From contig NZ_FOCT01000012.1 of the NCBI RefSeq assembly GCF_900110185.1, positions 43,800-107,799 of the forward strand: a DNA stretch of 64,000 nucleotides, in the 5' to 3' direction. A program made the position numbers and the translations under genes. Below are positions 37,827 to 46,456 of the stretch, one piece after another (position 1 is the first letter of the stretch; each line of letters starts with the position of its first letter). Under the pieces are notes generated by a model. The model was not told where the DNA came from. It made no database searches and worked only from the letters and a program-made list of their open reading frames with translations. This stretch comes from Nitrosospira multiformis (lineage in GTDB: Bacteria; Pseudomonadota; Gammaproteobacteria; Burkholderiales; Nitrosomonadaceae).

Positions 37827-40112
37827 TTGCTAACGACTGTGTTTACAAAACATACACTTCAAGCATTTGCTGTCGTAAGTCTGCTCGTTTATGCTCAGCT
37901 AGGATGGAGTGACTGGGCAGAGCCGATATCGCCTGAGTATATTCCCGTCGCGCCTGTGAATGGAGCCATAGTGAAACAGAATCCGCCGGATTTCGACTGG
38001 CGGCGAATCAATCTTTCTGCAGAGTACCAGCTGGTAGTACGGCAGGAAGGGGGAAAACGGTATGAGTGGCGAACCTCGCGGAACTGGTATTCCCCCTCCA
38101 TCAGCTTGCCGCCAGGTAAGTATTCCTGGCAGGTTCGTCCGATCGGAGCCGGCAATGAGGTTGGCGGAAGCGACTGGCGTCAATTCACAGTTCCTGAGGA
38201 TGCGATACCCTTCGTCGTACCGGGTAATGAGGATTTGCTGCGGGAACTGCGGGATAAACCCAGGCCTCGCAGCCTCCTGGGAGGTAGGGATGAAAGCAAG
38301 TTGCGTTCGCTCGTCCTGAGCGAGCGAAAGAATGTCGTGGAAGTCTTAAAGAACCAGATACAAAAGAAAATGGCTCGCCCCGCACTTGGTGCGCCACCGA
38401 AGAAAGTTGAGCGCAAAGTCGGCAAGGAGGCGGATTGGGCGAACTCTTTGTTCGCCATCCGAAATTATGTAACAGGAGAAGCATGGCAACTCAGGGCCGC
38501 AGCTCTTCTCTGGCAGCTTACCCGCGATCCGATCCTACTGGCAGAGGCACTGAGAACCGGCGACGCGCTCGCTGCACTGGATCCAAACGGTCCTACAGGA
38601 TATAAATCCCAGGATCAGGCATCTCGCGATATCGCAATTGCGCTTGCCTCAGCCTACGACTGGCTAGGAGATGCAGTGCCTGTTGAATCCCAAAAGCTAT
38701 GGCTAAAATCGATCGCGGTACGGGGTCAGGCAATCTACGATGACCTTCTGGGCGGGCAAAGGCGCTTCGATGTATCACACTACGACTCGCATGGATGGAC
38801 AAATCTGGCGTATCTCGCAGATCTTTCGGCACTAATGGTTGGAAGTCTGCCAGAGTCTGAGAGTTGGTTCAATGATTCTTTCCGTTTTTATATTCACACC
38901 GTAAGCCCTTGGGGAGGTGAGGAGGGAGGATGGGCAAACAGTTCGGCTTACGCCATATGGTCGCTCGACCTTGGTATCATTCCGCGCTGGGACTCGATTC
39001 GGGCCGCGACAGGGGTCAATATTTACAACAAACCGTGGTCGCAAGGATTTCTCAAATACTTTGTGTATTTCGAGCCACCATCCTCGCCCATTCAGCTTTT
39101 TGGGGATGGCGCAGAGATACCTCCCGACTTCAGTCTGATTAAAGGTTTCGCTTCGCGCCAGGACAACCCGTTGGCGGCTTGGTATGTTCTCAATATTGAC
39201 AAAAACGAAGACCTTATACGGCATTTGGCGGCTCCAATTCCCTTGCCGGTGGAAGGAGTGAGCCCCGAGCCACCTGAAACAAACGCGATCGCTTTTCGTG
39301 ATATAGGATGGGTGGCGATGCATAGTGCAATAGTCGATCCATTAAGAACGTCAATCTATTTCAGGTCAAGCCCCTACGCGGCGTTTAACCACAGCCACGC
39401 CGATAACAATTCTTTTGTTCTCGTATCCAGGGGAGAGTCTTTGCTGATCGATAGTGGATATTACGACTGGTATGGATCTCCTCACGACAAGCAGTGGTAT
39501 TGGCGAACCAAGGCTCACAACGCCATAACCTTTGATGGAGGAAAAGGCCAGGCAGAGAAAACAGGTCCGGAGAAAATGACCGCGAAAGGGCGATTGACGG
39601 AGTTTCATACCAATGGGAAAGTAGATTTCACGGAAGGAGATGCAACACCGGCCTATGAGGGTGCCTTGCAACAGGCCAGAAGGCGTCTGTGGTACTTGCG
39701 GGATGAAAATGTGCTCATCATCCATGATTCCCTGCGATCTACCACTCCACGTCAGTTCGAGTGGAATATACACGCTCTCAACCCATTCGAGATCAAGGAA
39801 GCGGGATCGATCGGGGTCAAGCAGAAGGCTGCGCGTGCCTGTATCAATATGTTGCAGCCGCGCGCCATTGAATTCACGCAGAACAACAAGTTTGACGCTC
39901 CCCCTAAAAAACCTCCCTCACGGAATGATCAAGGCGGGAACGCAACCCCTGATCAGTGGCATGGACGTTTCCAGACGAAAGAGCGAAAGGCTGCCGTGGA
40001 GTTTCTGGTCGTGGTGGATATAGACTGCAAGAATACTCCGATAAAGATGGAAAATTTTGAAAGTAATCGGCAGATCAAGGTGGGTAACGAGAGCATTCAT
40101 GTTGCCAAATAA
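37827..40112 (+). CDS. Heparinase II/III-family protein
   Basis: A 761-residue secreted protein. It has a hydrophobic signal sequence (TLQAFAVVSLLVYAQLGW), an N-terminal beta-sandwich of fibronectin/DUF4962-like character (residues 25-105), an alpha-alpha barrel with SYDWLGD-like repeats, and the heparinase II/III beta domain with the conserved NHSHADNNSFVLVSRGESLLIDSG. Such enzymes cleave uronic-acid polysaccharides by beta-elimination. Its place between two glycosyltransferases suggests processing of the polymer made here, whose uronic acids could come from TviB. The start is uncertain (TTG 37827 or GTG 37839). Confidence 0.85.
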   Translation: MLTTVFTKHTLQAFAVVSLLVYAQLGWSDWAEPISPEYIPVAPVNGAIVKQNPPDFDWRRINLSAEYQLVVRQEGGKRYEWRTSRNWYSPSISLPPGKYSWQVRPIGAGNEVGGSDWRQFTVPEDAIPFVVPGNEDLLRELRDKPRPRSLLGGRDESKLRSLVLSERKNVVEVLKNQIQKKMARPALGAPPKKVERKVGKEADWANSLFAIRNYVTGEAWQLRAAALLWQLTRDPILLAEALRTGDALAALDPNGPTGYKSQDQASRDIAIALASAYDWLGDAVPVESQKLWLKSIAVRGQAIYDDLLGGQRRFDVSHYDSHGWTNLAYLADLSALMVGSLPESESWFNDSFRFYIHTVSPWGGEEGGWANSSAYAIWSLDLGIIPRWDSIRAATGVNIYNKPWSQGFLKYFVYFEPPSSPIQLFGDGAEIPPDFSLIKGFASRQDNPLAAWYVLNIDKNEDLIRHLAAPIPLPVEGVSPEPPETNAIAFRDIGWVAMHSAIVDPLRTSIYFRSSPYAAFNHSHADNNSFVLVSRGESLLIDSGYYDWYGSPHDKQWYWRTKAHNAITFDGGKGQAEKTGPEKMTAKGRLTEFHTNGKVDFTEGDATPAYEGALQQARRRLWYLRDENVLIIHDSLRSTTPRQFEWNIHALNPFEIKEAGSIGVKQKAARACINMLQPRAIEFTQNNKFDAPPKKPPSRNDQGGNATPDQWHGRFQTKERKAAVEFLVVVDIDCKNTPIKMENFESNRQIKVGNESIHVAK

Positions 40113-40466
40113 AGCAAGTAGTGGGGCTACTGTTTTATCCTCGGGATAAACGGGGAGATCATGTGGTTTTTTAGCCATGACCGCTCCTCTTTTCGGGGGG
40201 GTTCATAATCTCGCGAACGGTCGGTTTGGTATTCTCCCAGGCGTTATCATCTTAAGATCATAGTTTCTTCCCTACTAGGATGGACTGAAACGATTTTCGC
40301 CAGATTTGTGGGCGTAGGGGAAAATTGAAGTATCTGATACCGGCCATTCGCAATATTGGTGGATTTCCGGGAGTATTGCACACAGGCTGTTCCAAAGGTG
40401 AATTGGAAGAGTCCGGTCCTTGGCGAATCATATCTTAAGCTCAAATAAATGAAGAAAACCTCCTAA
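40113..40466. other. Spacer after the heparinase-like gene
   Basis: About 350 nt without a credible gene. A weak hairpin AGTAG-TGGGG-CTACT at 40117-40131 followed by GTTTTAT may act as a terminator. The right part should hold the promoter of the next glycosyltransferase gene. Confidence 0.4.
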
Positions 40467-41555
40467 ATGAATAAAGAAAAGGTATCCCTTATGCTCGGAA
40501 CCGACTCGACTAGTAGAGGAGGCATAGCGTCCGTTGTGACCTTACTGGAGGAGGAGGGTTTTCTCGAACAACAAAATGTGAGATATATTACTTCACACAC
40601 GGAGGGATCACTTTTCAAAAAGTTAACAACAGGGCTTTTCGCTACCCTGCAGGTGTTCTGGTATTGCAGCTTTGCCAAACCAGCTGTCGTTTATGTCCAT
40701 TCCGCTTCCGGTATAAGTTTTATTAGGAAATCGATTTTTCTTGCTATCGCCAGGGTGTTCCGTTGCAAGACAGTTTTTCATTTGCATGGAGCCACATTTC
40801 ATCATTTTGCAGAAACTGAATCTGGACCTCTGCTGAGGTGGTGGATTCGCCGAACACTCGAGAGGAGTTCGACAGTGATCGCATTATCGGAAAGCTGGGC
40901 AACTTTTCTCTCAACCTATGCCCCTGCGGCTACTATCCAAGTTATCCCCAATTCCGTCAGGTTCGGAATGCAGTCACCCGAACGAGAAGAGGCCGGACGA
41001 ATACTTTTTCTAGGGCATGTAGGAAAACGGAAGGGAATATTCGAATTGTTGAAAGCTTTATCTCTACTCAAGGATTCGCTGCCGGATATCAGATTAGTTA
41101 TTTGCGGAGATGGGGAGCTCGATCTGGCGCGAAAGACGGCAGATGAACTGGGGATTGGCTCTAATGTAGAGTTTCTTGGTTGGATAGACGCGGATCAGAG
41201 AGCGGAAGAACTTGCTCGCGCGTCGATTTTCACACTTCCCTCCCATGATGAAGGTTTACCAATGGCTATGTTGGAAGCGATGGCAGCCGGAAAGGCGATC
41301 ATTATAACTCCCGTCGGAGGTATACCGGAAGTGATCAAGGATCGAGAAAACGGCTTACTTGTTCCACCCGGAGATGCTCACGCTCTAGCGCAAGCTTTAA
41401 GGGAGATACTGGAAGATTCCAGTCTTCGTAAAATATTGGCGGAAAATGCGCTGAGGACAGTAGAAACGCGATTTAGCGCCCCTGCGATGATGGAGCAGCT
41501 TTCTCTGGTCTATGAAAGACTCAGGGAAGGCACAAATGGTAAATCAGGATTCTAG
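40467..41555 (+). CDS. Glycosyltransferase family 4
   Basis: A 362-residue GT-B enzyme. The C-terminal GT1/GT4 signature is clear: ILFLGHVGKRKGIFELLKA, LVICGDGELD, then HDEGLPMAMLEAMAAGKAII with the acidic donor-binding residues, and GGIPEVIKDRENGLLVPPGD. It adds one sugar to the lipid-linked repeat unit on the cytoplasmic side. It is followed immediately by the WecG/TagA gene, so both are probably co-transcribed. Confidence 0.9.
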   Translation: MNKEKVSLMLGTDSTSRGGIASVVTLLEEEGFLEQQNVRYITSHTEGSLFKKLTTGLFATLQVFWYCSFAKPAVVYVHSASGISFIRKSIFLAIARVFRCKTVFHLHGATFHHFAETESGPLLRWWIRRTLERSSTVIALSESWATFLSTYAPAATIQVIPNSVRFGMQSPEREEAGRILFLGHVGKRKGIFELLKALSLLKDSLPDIRLVICGDGELDLARKTADELGIGSNVEFLGWIDADQRAEELARASIFTLPSHDEGLPMAMLEAMAAGKAIIITPVGGIPEVIKDRENGLLVPPGDAHALAQALREILEDSSLRKILAENALRTVETRFSAPAMMEQLSLVYERLREGTNGKSGF

Positions 41556-41578
41556 CGATGACCAGTAAGGGGATTATC

Positions 41579-42328
41579 ATGAGTTCACGTGTAGAAATTA
41601 TGGGCTGCCAGATTGATAATCTGTCGATGGAAGAGACGCTCAACATTATTGAAGGCTTCATCAAGTCAGGTCAAGCTCACCAACACGTCGTTGTCAATGT
41701 GGATAAACTAGTTAAAGCTAATCAAGACAAAGAGTTAAAACGCATTATAAACAACTGTGCATTGGTTAATGTCGATGGTATGCCAGTAGTTTGGGCTTCT
41801 CGCCTGCTAGGCAGGCCCTTGAAGGAACGTATTGCTGGGGTGGATTTATTCGAGGCATTGATGTCTCGTTCTGCAATAAAAGGTTGGCGAGTTTTTCTAT
41901 TGGGCGCCCGGGAAGATGTCGTGTCTGATCTAAAGCGAATCTATGAACGTAAGTATGTGGGCCTCGCTATTGTGGGCTACCACAATGGCTATTGGAAACC
42001 GGAGGAGGAGGCTGCAATAGTCGAGCAAATTAAGGCGGCACGAACGGACCTGTTGTTTGTGGCTATCAGTTCACCTAAAAAGGAATACTTTTTAGGGCGC
42101 TATCAGGAAGAGATGCGCGTGCCTTTTGCAATGGGTGTGGGAGGGACATTTGATGTGGCTGTTGGAAAGGTAAAGCGTGCTCCAAAGTGGATGCAAAAAG
42201 GGGGGTTGGAATGGTTTTATCGATTTCTCCAGGAACCGCGCCGAATGTTTAGGCGTTATTTTATCGATGACATGGCTTTTTTTGGTTTACTGTTTAAGGA
42301 ATTTTTCAGGGCGGACAAGATCAAGTAA
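41579..42328 (+). CDS. WecG/TagA/CpsF-family glycosyltransferase (GT26)
   Basis: A 249-residue GT26 enzyme. The family signatures VVNVDKLVKANQD, NVDGMPVVWASRLLGRPLKERIAGVDLFEAL and FVAISSPKKEYFL are present, as is GVGGTFDVAVGKVKRAPKWMQKGGLEWFYR. GT26 members add ManNAc, ManNAcA or Glc to undecaprenyl-linked sugars. A WecB-type 2-epimerase is encoded downstream, so a ManNAc-type donor is plausible. ATG 41579 is preferred to 41558 since AAGGGG lies 8 nt before it. Confidence 0.9.
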   Translation: MSSRVEIMGCQIDNLSMEETLNIIEGFIKSGQAHQHVVVNVDKLVKANQDKELKRIINNCALVNVDGMPVVWASRLLGRPLKERIAGVDLFEALMSRSAIKGWRVFLLGAREDVVSDLKRIYERKYVGLAIVGYHNGYWKPEEEAAIVEQIKAARTDLLFVAISSPKKEYFLGRYQEEMRVPFAMGVGGTFDVAVGKVKRAPKWMQKGGLEWFYRFLQEPRRMFRRYFIDDMAFFGLLFKEFFRADKIK

Positions 42329-42819
42329 GTTCTGTAGCAAAAACGTTTGGCGTTCGCATATGAGGGATGAGATCGTAAAGCCAATTATTGACCTCTTCAG
42401 CTACCGAAATATTGGTGCTATCGTCTTCTCCACTTCCTGAGCAGAGCAAAAAATATGGGTAGATGAATCTTACCGGTATTAGTCATTATTCTATAGATCA
42501 AAGTTTATGTCATGCCCTGTGCCGGCGCTATCAATATGATGAAGGCGTCACATCGTTTATATGCACTACTCATGATCGTATCGCAATGGGCTGTGATCAA
42601 ATCCGGGATGTTGCAAGGAATTCCAGTTTTTACCATACATGCCTTATGACCATAAGTATACAAACCCAGTCACCGAGGATGGGATGATAGGCGCATTGAA
42701 GCGTTCCTCCCCGAAAGGGGATTGTGAATGCGGCGTTGTGCGGAGGAATGTCCCTGGCACGAAAGGATATTGAAGACATTACCGCTTTGCTGGTGGATGC
42801 GAAAATGAAGATGTAAGGT
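42329..42819. other. Degenerate spacer in the EPS locus
   Basis: About 490 nt with only short frames. A 26-codon frame at 42360-42440 (RDEIVKPIIDLFSY...) and one at 42463 have no recognisable family. The region may be the eroded upstream part of the broken gene that follows. Confidence 0.4.
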
Positions 42820-43262
42820 TTGTATACTCCCATAATCTTCCTTCAAAACGTTGTCGTCGATCTGTTGTTGGATCTCAACTTCAAGGCGGCTTTTCGTATT
42901 TTTGTCGACCATATCAAATCTCGCTATAGCGACGCCGAACGCGGCTTCATTACGGTGAACATGCCGAGATTGCTGGATGCGCTCGAGGAGGTGGTATCGA
43001 GAATCCGATCGTGTGTTCCAACATCAACAAGATCGGGTTTCGCATGTGCTGCGGTTTCGAGACTTACGAGCGAGTATTGCGTGAGAAGAAATTCCGCGCC
43101 ATCCCAATGTCGGTGTTCGCATCGGGTACAATTCCCACCAGAGAGGCGATCGAGTGGATCTGTGAGCAACCGAACATAGAAGCCATCGTTTTTGGCGCTT
43201 CCGGCAAAGCCAAATATTCGGAATACAAAATCGCTGGTAGACGAATCTGCCGTATCAATTAG
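42820..43262 (+). pseudogene. Frameshifted C-terminal remnant of an unrecognised (TIM-barrel-like) protein
   Basis: Two frames read through into each other as one protein. The first carries AERGFITVNMPRLLDALEEV, the second continues IENPIVCSNINKIGFRM and then AIPMSVFASGTIPTREAIEW and EAIVFGAS, ending at TAG 43260-43262. A single frameshift near 42994-43000 (GTGGTATCG) separates them. The strand-helix alternation looks like the end of a TIM barrel, but I cannot name the family. The N-terminus is missing or lost. A sequencing error could explain the shift. Confidence 0.55.
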
Positions 43263-43280
43263 CATTTTTTTGGAGCAAGG

Positions 43281-44444
43281 ATGATCAGAATTACAGCGCT
43301 TGTTTTATATTTTGCTTTAACGTTTCCTTTTAGTTTCGCCTATGCTGATATAGTTTTCGATGGAAGATTAAGTAAGGGTGATTTTTCCGGTTACCGGGCG
43401 CTCGAAGCCAATGGAACGCTTTTTGGTGGTGCTTTGGCTCCGAAGGGTATTCCGTCTCGCCTGGAGCAGGTTCGTGATCCAGCGGGTTCCGGTCAGTTGG
43501 TGATGCGGGCAACTCATGTTCATGGCGATCTGCCTACACATGGGGGTTACCGCTCAGAATTAAGCACCTTCCAGGATCCCGTTGGCTCCGAACGGTGGTA
43601 TTCCTGGGGTTACTATCTTCCAAAAGCGTTTGCCACAGCGAAGAATGATGTCGCTATAACGCAGATCCATAATACCGTCGATATTGGGGAGAGTAATAGG
43701 CGGTATCCCACTCTTGCAGTGGTGGTTCAGGATGAAAGGATAAAGCTCATGAATGCATTCGACTACGACAAGATTACCTCGCCAGCAGGCACTCAGGCAA
43801 TCGCCGGAGTTAATTATGAGCGTCGGGAATTGGCCTCATGGGATATTCATCCTGGACGTTGGACGTTTTTAGACTTGCACGTAAAGTGGGCTGCGGACAA
43901 TACAGGTTTTCTCGAATTCTGGAAAGATGGGACACTGCTTTTCCAAGAGAAAAATCACATCAACACTTTCAATGACGAACGGGGCGTATGGTTCAAGAGC
44001 GGGCTATATGATTGGTCGCCCAGTCCGGAACCTGTTTCCACATATTTCTCTGGAGTCATCATCAGGGACGACGACAAAGTAATGTTTCAGTCAATGTCCC
44101 TCGTGCCTGAGTCAAGCATTTCTCTCAATCCACTTCTGCGCTGGAGCGTGGAACAGGACTTAAGCGACAGGATAGGGGATATCCTTGCTCGGCGAGTTGT
44201 CCCGGCAAGGGATATCCTTGCTCACCGGGTGGCCCAGGCAGGGGAGAACCTGGGCCACGGGCATGATGAAACCCTTCATAATGTCATCCTCGGGGACGGA
44301 AAGGAAATGTTTCAGTCTATGTCAATGTCCCTCGTGCCTGAGCCAAACATTTATTTGATGATGCTGGTCGGTGTGGCAGCCATCGGTTTCTTCACGTATA
44401 CGCGTCGGACGATCTCGCTAACAGAGAGCCGTGTGCCTGCATGA
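43281..44444 (+). CDS. Polysaccharide lyase-like protein with PEP-CTERM sorting tail
   Basis: A 387-residue secreted protein. A signal peptide ends near SFAYA; residues 25-270 form a jelly-roll polysaccharide lyase/heparin-lyase-like domain (GGYRSELSTFQDPVGSERWYSWGYYLP, ITQIHNT, WTFLDLHVKWAADNTGFLEFWKDG). The end is a PEP-CTERM tail: Pro353-Glu354-Pro355, a hydrophobic helix (MMLVGVAAIGFFTY) and TRR. It should be an exosortase B substrate. Between domain and tail lies a 75-residue segment containing an internal duplication. GGAGCAAGG precedes the ATG. It overlaps the epimerase gene by 4 nt. Confidence 0.85.
   Translation: MIRITALVLYFALTFPFSFAYADIVFDGRLSKGDFSGYRALEANGTLFGGALAPKGIPSRLEQVRDPAGSGQLVMRATHVHGDLPTHGGYRSELSTFQDPVGSERWYSWGYYLPKAFATAKNDVAITQIHNTVDIGESNRRYPTLAVVVQDERIKLMNAFDYDKITSPAGTQAIAGVNYERRELASWDIHPGRWTFLDLHVKWAADNTGFLEFWKDGTLLFQEKNHINTFNDERGVWFKSGLYDWSPSPEPVSTYFSGVIIRDDDKVMFQSMSLVPESSISLNPLLRWSVEQDLSDRIGDILARRVVPARDILAHRVAQAGENLGHGHDETLHNVILGDGKEMFQSMSMSLVPEPNIYLMMLVGVAAIGFFTYTRRTISLTESRVPA
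44055..44353 (+). repeat. Direct repeat pair of the PEP-CTERM approach segment
   Basis: Copy 1 is 44055-44122 and copy 2 is 44283-44353. Both encode VI(I/L)-D-MFQSMS-LVPE; the identical core AATGTTTCAGTC is followed by AATGTCCCTCGTGCCTGAG. Copy 2 has an extra six bases and leads into the true PEP-CTERM tail (VPEP). Copy 1 reads VPES and has lost the helix after it. Confidence 0.8.
44178..44223 (+). repeat. Short tandem repeat inside the lyase-like gene
   Basis: GATATCCTTGCTC occurs at 44178-44190 and 44211-44223, 33 bp (11 codons) apart, encoding DILARRVVPAR-DILAHRV. It lies between the two copies of the larger repeat and lengthens the linker before the sorting tail. Confidence 0.7.
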
Positions 44445-45553
44445 AAAGAATATATCTAATTGCTGGCGCTCGCCCGAATTTCATGAAAATCGCGCCGATT
44501 GTGCGCGCTTTACAAGCGCGCGACGGCGTGCTATTTAAAATCATCCATACCGGTCAGCATTACGACAGGGATATGAATGACGTGTTTTTCGAAGAACTTG
44601 GCATTCCCCAGCCGGATGTATTCATGGCAGCCGGCGGTGGAACCCACGCGCAGCAGACTGCCAGGATTATGATGGCGTTTGAGGAACTTTGTGAAGCTGA
44701 CCTTCCGAATGCCGTACTGGTGGTAGGTGATGTAAACTCGACATTGGCCTGTTCTATCGTCGCCAAAAAGTTGCATATACCCGTAGCTCACGTAGAAGCC
44801 GGCTTAAGGAGTGGCGATATCACAATGCCGGAGGAAGTCAATCGTATTGTTACCGATAGTATTTCCGACTGGTTTTTCGTGACTGAACCCAGTGGAATCG
44901 ATCACTTGAAGCGGGAAGGAAAGCAGGATTCCGCGATTCACTACGTCGGGCACGTAATGATCGATAATTTACTGTACCAGCTCAAAAAGCTGGAGGGTCT
45001 CGATATTTCCAGTCTTGAAACAACCCCGTTCAAGACGAGGCATACAGCCAACGGAAGTCGTTATGGAGTCGTGACTCTGCACCGCCCGAGCAATGTGGAT
45101 AACGCCGAGATGATAACCCGCCTGTGCAGTGCACTACGGGATATTGCGATGGAATTGCCCCTGATTTTTCCGGTCCATCCTCGCACGCGAGGTAATCTTG
45201 AGAAATTTGGCATTGAGCTGGGGCCGAACATAACGCTGGTAGGACCGCAGGCATACATGCCTTTTCTTAATCTATGGAAGGACGCCGCAGTGGTGCTGAC
45301 CGACAGCGGAGGATTACAGGAAGAAACCACTGCTCTCGGTGTGCCTTGCGTTACCCTCCGCGACAATACCGAACGTCCTATCACTGTGGAAGAGGGGTCC
45401 AACGTGTTGGCGGGCACAGAACCGGCGTGCATCATTGGCGAGGTACGAAAGATATTGCGCGGAGAAGGCAAAAGCGGCCGGCGTCCTCATCTGTGGGATG
45501 GGAAAGCGGCCCAACGGATTGTTGACGTGCTAGTGAAGGAAATGAAACTGTGA
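44441..45553 (+). CDS. wecB: UDP-N-acetylglucosamine 2-epimerase (non-hydrolysing)
   Basis: A 370-residue enzyme that converts UDP-GlcNAc to UDP-ManNAc. The N-terminal GARPNFMKIAPIVRAL and HTGQHYDRDMNDVFFEELGI, the VEAGLRSGDITMPEEVNRIVTD signature and the C-terminal LTDSGGLQEETTALGVPC are all present. It overlaps the lyase gene by 4 nt. Its product would supply a ManNAc-type donor, consistent with the WecG/TagA transferase upstream. Length is normal. Confidence 0.94.
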   Translation: MKRIYLIAGARPNFMKIAPIVRALQARDGVLFKIIHTGQHYDRDMNDVFFEELGIPQPDVFMAAGGGTHAQQTARIMMAFEELCEADLPNAVLVVGDVNSTLACSIVAKKLHIPVAHVEAGLRSGDITMPEEVNRIVTDSISDWFFVTEPSGIDHLKREGKQDSAIHYVGHVMIDNLLYQLKKLEGLDISSLETTPFKTRHTANGSRYGVVTLHRPSNVDNAEMITRLCSALRDIAMELPLIFPVHPRTRGNLEKFGIELGPNITLVGPQAYMPFLNLWKDAAVVLTDSGGLQEETTALGVPCVTLRDNTERPITVEEGSNVLAGTEPACIIGEVRKILRGEGKSGRRPHLWDGKAAQRIVDVLVKEMKL

Positions 45554-45599
45554 GTACAGAAGTATAATAAATCAAGGCGCTATATTCATGGAGGTGAGT

Positions 45600-46304
45600 A
45601 TGGGGACAAATAGCATTTACGAGGATGGAACTTATTTAAGCAAACATCCAACCTGGCATGAGGAGGATTCGCCGTGGAAAGCGGATCACATAGACAGGTT
45701 ATTAAAAAGAAACGGTGTTCATCCCTCGACCGTATGCGAGGTTGGATGTGGGGCTGGAGGTATATTAGAGAATCTGGCTACGCGTTATGGTGATGAGGTA
45801 TCGTTTACAGGATATGAAATTTCTCCAGGCGCATTTGAATTATGCAGAAAAAAGACGAGAGGCAATCTACGTTACCATCACAAAAGTTTATTTGACGACA
45901 GTGCCGAGTTCGACGTGGTAATGGCCATCGATGTATTCGAGCATGTCGAAGATTATTTCGGATTTCTACGCGATCTGCGGAAAAAGGGAGCGTACAAGGT
46001 ATTCCATATTCCCCTCGAGTTGTCGGTCCAATGGGTACTACGTAGCACTCCACTTATAAAGCAGCGGTTATCAGTGGGTCACATCCACCAATTCACAAAG
46101 GAAACCGCCCTGGCAACTTTGAAGGATACAGGCTATGAAGTAATAGATTTTTTCTATACAAACAATTCCGATCTTCCAAATCTGGCGATTTGGGGATGGA
46201 AAGCCAAGTTACTGAAGGTTCCCAGGAAAATATTATTCTTGATCAATCAGGATCTGACAGTGAGGATCCTTGGAGGATTTTCGCTGATGGTTTTGGCGAA
46301 ATAG
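45600..46304 (+). CDS. Class I SAM-dependent methyltransferase
   Basis: A 234-residue protein with the SAM motif VCEVGCGAGGILENLA near residue 39 and the post-I acidic residue in FTGYEISPGAFEL. VVMAIDVFEHVEDYFGFLRDLRKKG is motif II/III. It probably methylates a sugar or other small molecule of the polymer; the substrate is unknown. GGAGGTG sits 5 nt before ATG 45600, which decides the start over ATG 45588. It lies between wecB and galE in the EPS locus. Confidence 0.85.
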   Translation: MGTNSIYEDGTYLSKHPTWHEEDSPWKADHIDRLLKRNGVHPSTVCEVGCGAGGILENLATRYGDEVSFTGYEISPGAFELCRKKTRGNLRYHHKSLFDDSAEFDVVMAIDVFEHVEDYFGFLRDLRKKGAYKVFHIPLELSVQWVLRSTPLIKQRLSVGHIHQFTKETALATLKDTGYEVIDFFYTNNSDLPNLAIWGWKAKLLKVPRKILFLINQDLTVRILGGFSLMVLAK

Positions 46305-46349
46305 TGTGCTATTTTCCAAAAACCCGCGCGAGTGGAAGCAGAGCGTGGG

Positions 46350-46448
46350 CTCGACTGCGATGGGGAACAAGTCTTTTGCATTCCCTGTCATGGTTCACTC
46401 TTTGATGCAGAGTGTGCCATGATTGACGGATCTTGTGTGTCGGAGTAA
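46350..46448 (+). pseudogene. Possible remnant of a Rieske [2Fe-2S] protein
   Basis: A short frame reads DCDGEQVFCIPCHGSLFDAE and stops at TAA 46446-46448. It resembles the second half of a Rieske domain (C-P-C-H-G-x-x-F-D) but the first C-x-H pair is missing and there is no start or ribosome site. Chance is possible given the length. Confidence 0.3.
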
Positions 46449-46456
46449 AACAACTT

